A stretch of 64,000 nt of DNA, taken from Gnetum montanum. Its lineage: Eukaryota > Streptophyta > Gnetopsida > Gnetales > Gnetaceae. Shown here in pieces: positions 58,647 to 64,000 of this stretch. The notes beneath the pieces were generated by a model. It saw only the letters and a list, made by a program, of their open reading frames with translations, did not search any database and was not told the origin of the DNA. Positions within the stretch are counted from its first letter, which is position 1, and each line of letters begins with the position of its first letter. A program made the position numbers and the translations under genes. The stretch is from positions 4,956-68,955 of the forward strand of contig MNCI01005610.1 in assembly GCA_015680685.1 (NCBI GenBank). The letters run 5' to 3'.

Positions 58647-61600
58647 ATGGAGGCCACAAAACTTAAGTTTTTGATAAAAAATTTTCAAAAAATTTCTAAC
58701 TCCCACAAAGGTTTAACAAAGAAACTAGCATTAAAACATCAAATTATAAGGGTTAAATCCTTCCAACAAGCTCTGGTGATACTCTAAGTTTAAAATCATC
58801 AAAATAATAATAAAATAATCAATCTACCATGGTCCAAACTTAGCTTAAGTGTAAGCGCCCAATGAGAAAGGTACTAACTATTATAAGTTACACATTGATT
58901 GCTAATCCTTGGTTATGATGTGACCATAGATGGCACCTAAGGGAAAGCATGCATAGGAAGGAGCACCATTCCAACCAAGGGGCAAAGGACCACAAATAGG
59001 AAGAGGCCAAGAGTAGGCCCATGAGCAAGCAAAGATCCATGCAACAGGCCCTCTTTGGAAGAAGCCCAAAGTGGAATTTATCTGATAGATTCCCAAAGAA
59101 GTTGTAACAACAACATAATCTCATCAAGATAAGGCACCCAAACCAAGAGTAAACCTTGAGGTAACATTTATGGAAGCCTACCTCAGGTAGATCATGAATA
59201 GGAAGGTCCAAAAATCGATGCTTTAAGAATTAAAATTTGGACATTTCTTGGAGTTTTCACCACTAGAAGTCAAATTTCAGCTACAAAACTCTTCCATGTG
59301 ATCCATAGTCACTTCCAATTAGAAGTGGTACATGGGAAAGATATATCTCTTCTAGAACAATTGGCAAGCTAGTTCAGTAGTTAAAATCAAGGAAATTTTA
59401 ATGTCCTACTCAATGAAAGTCATTACAAAGATCCTTAGGTTACTAGAAACTAGGTCAAACCATATAGGAATCCCCATGTAGGTAGATCCTATTGTCAAGA
59501 AGGAATGGACATAGCGATGTTATGGAATCAATTATGAGTTTGACAAACCCACCATGGCAAAGCATGCATACTTCAAGATTATATCCTTCCACATCAATCC
59601 AATGGTGAGTCCAAGCAAGATCACTACCTACTCCAACCATGCATGTACCACTCTAAGCAATCAATTCCCCATCAACCTTCCATAGCTTATCTATCATGAG
59701 ATAGAGAAGTAATTTAAAGAAAATGAACATGGAAGGAAGGCACACCCCTTCCCATGCCTCATCAGAAAATTATGCAAGATGGGAGAAAATAACCCACTAT
59801 AAAAATGATGCCATCTTATGTGCTCTATTTGATACTTGGGTGAAAATGATGAAACATAAGATGCTTGCTAAGATCATCCAAGAAGAGGAGAAATGACCAC
59901 CACCTCCACGACTCACTCATGAAATAATGTCAGAGGCCTGCATTGCCCTTGAGAACATGCATAAGACCTGAGAGAAGCTCTTACATGAGCATAAGTAGTG
60001 ACTAGGAATGAGTGGCAGTGACCCATTTATGTATCACCTAGTGATGAGTCACCTTAATGAAGTGGCTGAAAACATTAGCCAAATGGAGGAAGGTGGGCCA
60101 ATTTTCTTAGCCCAAAGAATGCAGCTACCCACAAGATCAAATCCTAATCCCTGAGAGGTAACAGTCTCCCTCTCACAACAACAACAATTCCTAGATATCT
60201 CTAGGAATGCCACTGCTTTTTGGTTCATCTAGAGGAGGGCAAGGGGGAAACTATCTTAGTGATGCAAAACCATGGGCAGGAGACAATAGTAGAAGTGGTT
60301 GCTAATTGAATTTTCAAGGCCTTAAATGTACCTACAATATCTATACTAGACATTTCTACACTTAAAGATGTGCAGATGTCCACAAGAATAATTAGTAGCA
60401 AATTAAGTATAGCCCAACACAAGGAGTTGGTGGATTAACTAGTGGAAAATGGGCAACTAATTTTGGATATCTTCAATCTTCTAGATACCATCATTGCAAC
60501 CCAATCAAAGCTACTTGAAGTGAAGGGTAACTCAAAATAGCCCAATCTTAAAACCAATGCTTGGGTACGGAGGTTGCTAAATTAAGAGCCCGCCTCACTA
60601 ATCCTACATTTCTCAACCCTACGCAAACATGTGATGAAGCTTTTCAATAGCTTCAGGACAAGCTTAAATAGGTTGAAAATGCAAAGGAGACAACCATCTT
60701 TAACCGATTTGTAACCAATGCCAAGACATACACCATTTAGAAGGACTTGGTCCAGATGCACCATGAGAGTGAAATCCTGATCATAGAGAATCATTGCCTA
60801 TAGAATGTTGATGTGCAAAAGTAGCAGATGCAAGAATTTATCCATCAACATTAGGAGTAGCTAGCCAAAGTGAACATTGAACTAAGGAGATTAGCAGCCA
60901 AAAACAAAAATCTCTCCATGGAGGTAGTCCAAGCCCTTTGCCAAAAATATATAATAGAGATAATTGCCTAGAAGAATGAGGCTCTTAAATTTGCAAGAGT
61001 CAAGAATCATTACAAAGCTCAAGTCATTCTATAGAAAGAAATTAATGAAAAACACATCTAGATGGTGAAGGAAAAATTCAATGAGGCCCCCTAGTAGCTC
61101 AAGGAAGGAGGTAATTTCTGGTAGCCTATCTTTGATGGGCTCAATAACTACAACAAGATAGAGATCTACATGAAAGAGTTGCAGATCGAGAAGATGATAA
61201 AATACATGGAGCTTACCAATCTTTGTTATGCAAACATGGCAATGCCAAATGTCATATAGTCATAGTTAGAGTTGGAGAAGTAGCTAGTTGGTACTTGCTA
61301 TATGAGGAAGAGTTTAAAATCCATAAGGAGATAAAGAAAAATCTTGAGGTTACTAATGCTAAGCTCAAGGTTTCTAGGGCATGATTCACTGATTACAGAT
61401 CAACTACTATGAACCTAGCCAAAAGGATGAATGACTACCAAGACTTGCAAAATGCTCTGAAGGTGTTCGATGTTGAATGCAAACTTTTCATTGCTTGGTT
61501 TGTCAACATGAAGGAGCTATTCCTAAAAATGCCCTATCCTTATGATTTTTCCACTTTGGCCAACATTCAAGATGCTACGTGGACTGTGAACAATCCCAAG

Positions 61601-61735
61601 GAAAAGGAGGAGAAGATGGAGGCATTACTAGATGTCTTTCATCTTCCACCAGACATCGTAGCTATCACTAGACAACCACAACTACCTCAACCACCATGTG
61701 CACTCAAAGTAGGAGAAGGTCCTTCAAAGCCTTAG
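58647..61735 (+). pseudogene. Athila-E ORF3
   Basis: First ATG downstream of the promoter-like segment reads MEATKLKFLIKNFQK (58647); the main conserved text starts about 59300. There, MKVITKILRLLETRS and the FKIISFHINPM stretch correspond to the globular domain of Athila-A ORF3. 60500-61400 is coiled-coil-like. The end (61409-61735) keeps NLAKRMNDYQDLQNALKVFD and the FIAWFVNMKELF block and is open. Numerous stops elsewhere. Role unknown; see Athila-A ORF3. Its preservation in both Athila elements indicates that it is a standard part of the family. Confidence 0.7.
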
Positions 61736-61978
61736 GAGCCTCTACCACCTAGGACTATTTGATCTTCTCCAACATCTTCACACTATCTAAGGAATTGTGT
61801 TTGTCATTTTTGTCATGGTGTTTAATTTTTTTGTCCTAAACACCAAAATTTTGTAATCATTGTAAAACCATCCACTTTGGGCACTTAGTTTTTGTTGTAT
61901 AGTTTATGTGTTTATTTTGTGTGTCAATAATCCCATACCTTCCCAAATTTTGCAACAAACTCAAGGATGAGTTTTCAT

Positions 61979-61993
61979 TTAGTTATAGGGGTA
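61979..61993 (+). promoter_or_regulatory. Athila-E polypurine tract
   Basis: TTAGTTATAGGGGTA ends at the 3' LTR start TGATGAG. Confidence 0.7.
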
Positions 61994-62800
61994 TGATGAG
62001 TTGTTTAGTTAGTCACATCAATGGGATGCCATCAACATGACCCCATCGATGGGATCCCATGGGTGTAGGGATTGATCCATTGATGCATACCCATCGATGG
62101 AGTCCTTGTTTTACCTAGCCACATTTCTAGCATAAGTCTAATAGTTGTAGTGAAACTCTTGTAATTTTGTCATTCAAAATTTAGAATATTTTTCTAAGTG
62201 CCTACAGTAGGAGTCAAAGAGTGTATGGATATTTATTCAAGCACTATTGTACCTAAGCACTACAGTGTGTGTGACAATAAAGATGAGCTTTCTGATAAAC
62301 CTTGCAGCACTTTGAAATAGATTAATTATTTCCTTTATGCATTTAATATTTTAAGCAATTTTCTTTAATGTTTTAAGTAATTAAGTAATTAATTAAGATA
62401 GACAAAGCTAAATTAAATAGCAATTAATTAAGAACTTAAGTACAACCACTTCAAGCATACACTTGGTGCTTAGTAATCCCAGTAACACTTAATCTTTGGT
62501 AACATAGTAGCGTTAAATGCGTTCAGGATGTGTACATCAAGTGGGAACAAATGCTTATGTTAGGATTAGTTAAATGTTACCTAGTTAGATTAAATGAGCA
62601 ATTAAATACTTTTCTTTCTTTATTCTTTATTGTTAGGCAACTTAGCATATAAAACGTAAAAATGATAAAAATTATATGCCTCAGTTTCACTTAACCATAC
62701 CTTTGCATTTCACAAGTTTAATTGGAAAGACAATGATTACAATAATTAGTTTTGCTTCCTAGAGTCTAGTGTACATAGAAGGCTATAAGTCCATGGAATT
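61994..62800 (+). mobile_element. Athila-E 3' LTR, 3' end missing
   Basis: TGATGAGTTGTTTAG onward, collinear with the 5' LTR until CCATGGAATT at 62800. The last 70 or so bases, including CACTCATCA, are absent. Two intact palindromes, CCCATCGATGGG (62042) and CCATCGATGG (62091), lie near its start. Confidence 0.88.
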
Positions 62801-64000
62801 CAATGATCAATCTCTATCTATGCACTAACAACCATGAGAGAAATGATATTCTTAGATGAACATTTCATTCTCAAAGACAAATGGCATCTCTTGTTTCTTA
62901 ATGCTTTGTTTATCTCACAATGATCAATGGGGTTTTTACTTTTTAGATTTTTTTTTATTTTTTTCATTTTTCCCCTAAAATGTCAATCTTAACTGAGGTC
63001 GATCAACCTATTACTCCTATAGTAAAAAACACCATCTTTCATCATAGTCATCCTTCTCAATTTTAAGTATTTGGAGCTAGTTAACTGCCATCATCTAGTG
63101 GTCTTGGGTCAAGGAACCTATGGACAAGTTGATTGACCTTAAGAGTGATTTCTTTTTCCAACACTAAACTTTCATATAATTTGAGTCAGTCAATCTTAAG
63201 AGTGTATGACTTTTCTTCACCTTCACCAACTCCCAAGTAGGTCAACCTTAAGCAAGGATGATCAACCGTAATTGTGTGCATTTTTCCATCTACATTTGGT
63301 GAGCTCTCAAGTACATCAACCTTAAGTGGAATTGGTTGACCTATCAAACTATTTGATTGACCTAAGTGTAATTTGGACAAATAGATTACTACTAATTTTG
63401 GCAATGTACTCTATGATCAAAAATATATCCAAGGCATCTTTTAATTTGACAAAAAACATGCATTTTGACATTCCAAATCTTCACTTTGATCAACAAAGTA
63501 TTTTCTCCAATGCTAAAAGCTCAACTTCATGAGCTTAAAAGGTATGAAATGACAAAAATTGGATTAGTTTATAAGTTATGACATTAAGAAGTCTCTTTGA
63601 GATGAAAATGGCATGATCTCCTCTTATCAAATAAAGCAAAAAAATAAAGACTATATATGGATATTTATAATAGTGATATCATAGATGTGACATTTGACTT
63701 GTGATATCATAGCTACACTATCACTAACTTTAAATTTAATTTTCCCTTATATTTATCTAAAAATTTGTTGTTTCTTTGCATATTAAGAGTCTTGAGGCTT
63801 CTAGAGGATGTTATGCAGAAGGGTAATGCTAGAATCTAGGTAGATGAAGTCAAAATAATCAAGAATGGTTGGTAAAGGCTCAAGTATAAGAGAAAATAGA
63901 ATAATTGAAATTATAAAAAAAAAATTGAAGAGAATTAATCATTATTATGATGAATGAAGTTACATAGTAGTGCACAATGATCAAGATTATGTAAAATTGA
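62801..64000. other. Unassigned flank with GGTCAACC-type repeats
   Basis: No convincing ORF. From 62985 to 63370 TCAACCTTAAG or its near reverse GGTTGACC appears about seven times. GTGATATCATAG occurs twice near 63675-63710, next to ATATTTATAA, resembling the palindrome and TATA layout of a decayed Athila-type LTR. No ends could be set. Whether copia sequence continues after 62801 is not clear. Confidence 0.35.

Larger units (their letters stand above)
49726..62800 (+). mobile_element. Athila-E, full-layout Athila element
   Basis: 5' LTR, tRNA-Asp-type primer site, gag, protease, RT, RNase H, integrase, spacer with internal promoter-like segment, ORF3, polypurine tract and a 3' LTR lacking its last 70 or so bases. 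About 13.1 kb. It sits in a copia integrase gene. All ORFs carry stops. A target duplication cannot be shown because the right LTR end is lost. Confidence 0.9.

Overview
This is a plant nuclear repeat region. No intact host protein-coding gene, rRNA or tRNA gene could be recognised. Almost everything that can be identified is a decayed retroelement: Ty3/gypsy elements of the Athila and Tat lineages, one Ty1/copia fragment and one LINE. Long AT-rich LTRs, tRNA-Asp-type primer sites and the Tat-type second RNase H domain point to a seed plant or other land plant with a large, retrotransposon-rich genome; the species cannot be named from this sequence. Element names used here (Athila-A, Tat-B and so on) are local labels.

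Layout. 1-274: end of an Athila-type LTR (Athila-F, minus). 275-~1076: 3' end of a spliced antisense gene of a Tat-type element, with its last exon duplicated in tandem. ~1077-3970: unassigned sequence rich in the word CTCACGCT. 4075-11586: Tat-C (plus), with spacer array, decayed pol, 3' array, polypurine tract and a 2.36-kb 3' LTR. It ends inside the gag of Athila-B (minus; gag 11587-12230, 5' LTR 12372-13156). 13157-15549: flank, a possible SINE, and the C-terminal half of a LINE reverse transcriptase (minus).

15555-47706 is a nest. A LINE ORF (minus) is split by Athila-A (plus, 15555-47706, duplication TTCTT/TTCTC). Athila-A gag is split by Tat-A (minus, 18117-41166, perfect duplication CCCTT). 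Tat-A gag is split by Tat-B (plus, 28206-38216, duplication GTGGG/ATGGG). At each junction the host element's coding sequence resumes on the far side, so the order of insertion can be read directly: LINE, then Athila-A, then Tat-A, then Tat-B.

47712-48600 is the rest of the LINE. 49130-49725 is a copia integrase (minus). Athila-E (plus, 49726-62800) is inserted in it and has LTRs, primer site, gag, protease, RT, RNase H, integrase and an extra downstream ORF (ORF3). 62801-64000 is unassigned.

How the parts relate. Tat-A and Tat-C have the autonomous layout: gag-pro, spacer array, RT/RNase H/second RNase H/integrase, second array, PPT hairpin, LTR (gag-pro of Tat-C is not in the window). Tat-B has gag-pro but no pol and carries a spliced antisense gene instead; Athila-A has gag and ORF3 but no pol. 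Both look non-autonomous and would have needed enzymes from relatives such as Tat-A or Athila-E. The most unusual features are the spliced antisense gene of Tat-B, family-specific palindromes repeated upstream of the TATA box in each LTR family, a 192-bp repeat unit varying from 2 to 6 copies in the Tat-A/C LTRs, a hairpin spanning the Tat polypurine tract, and an LTR-like internal promoter before ORF3 of Athila-E. All similarity statements are by eye; no alignment or database search was run.
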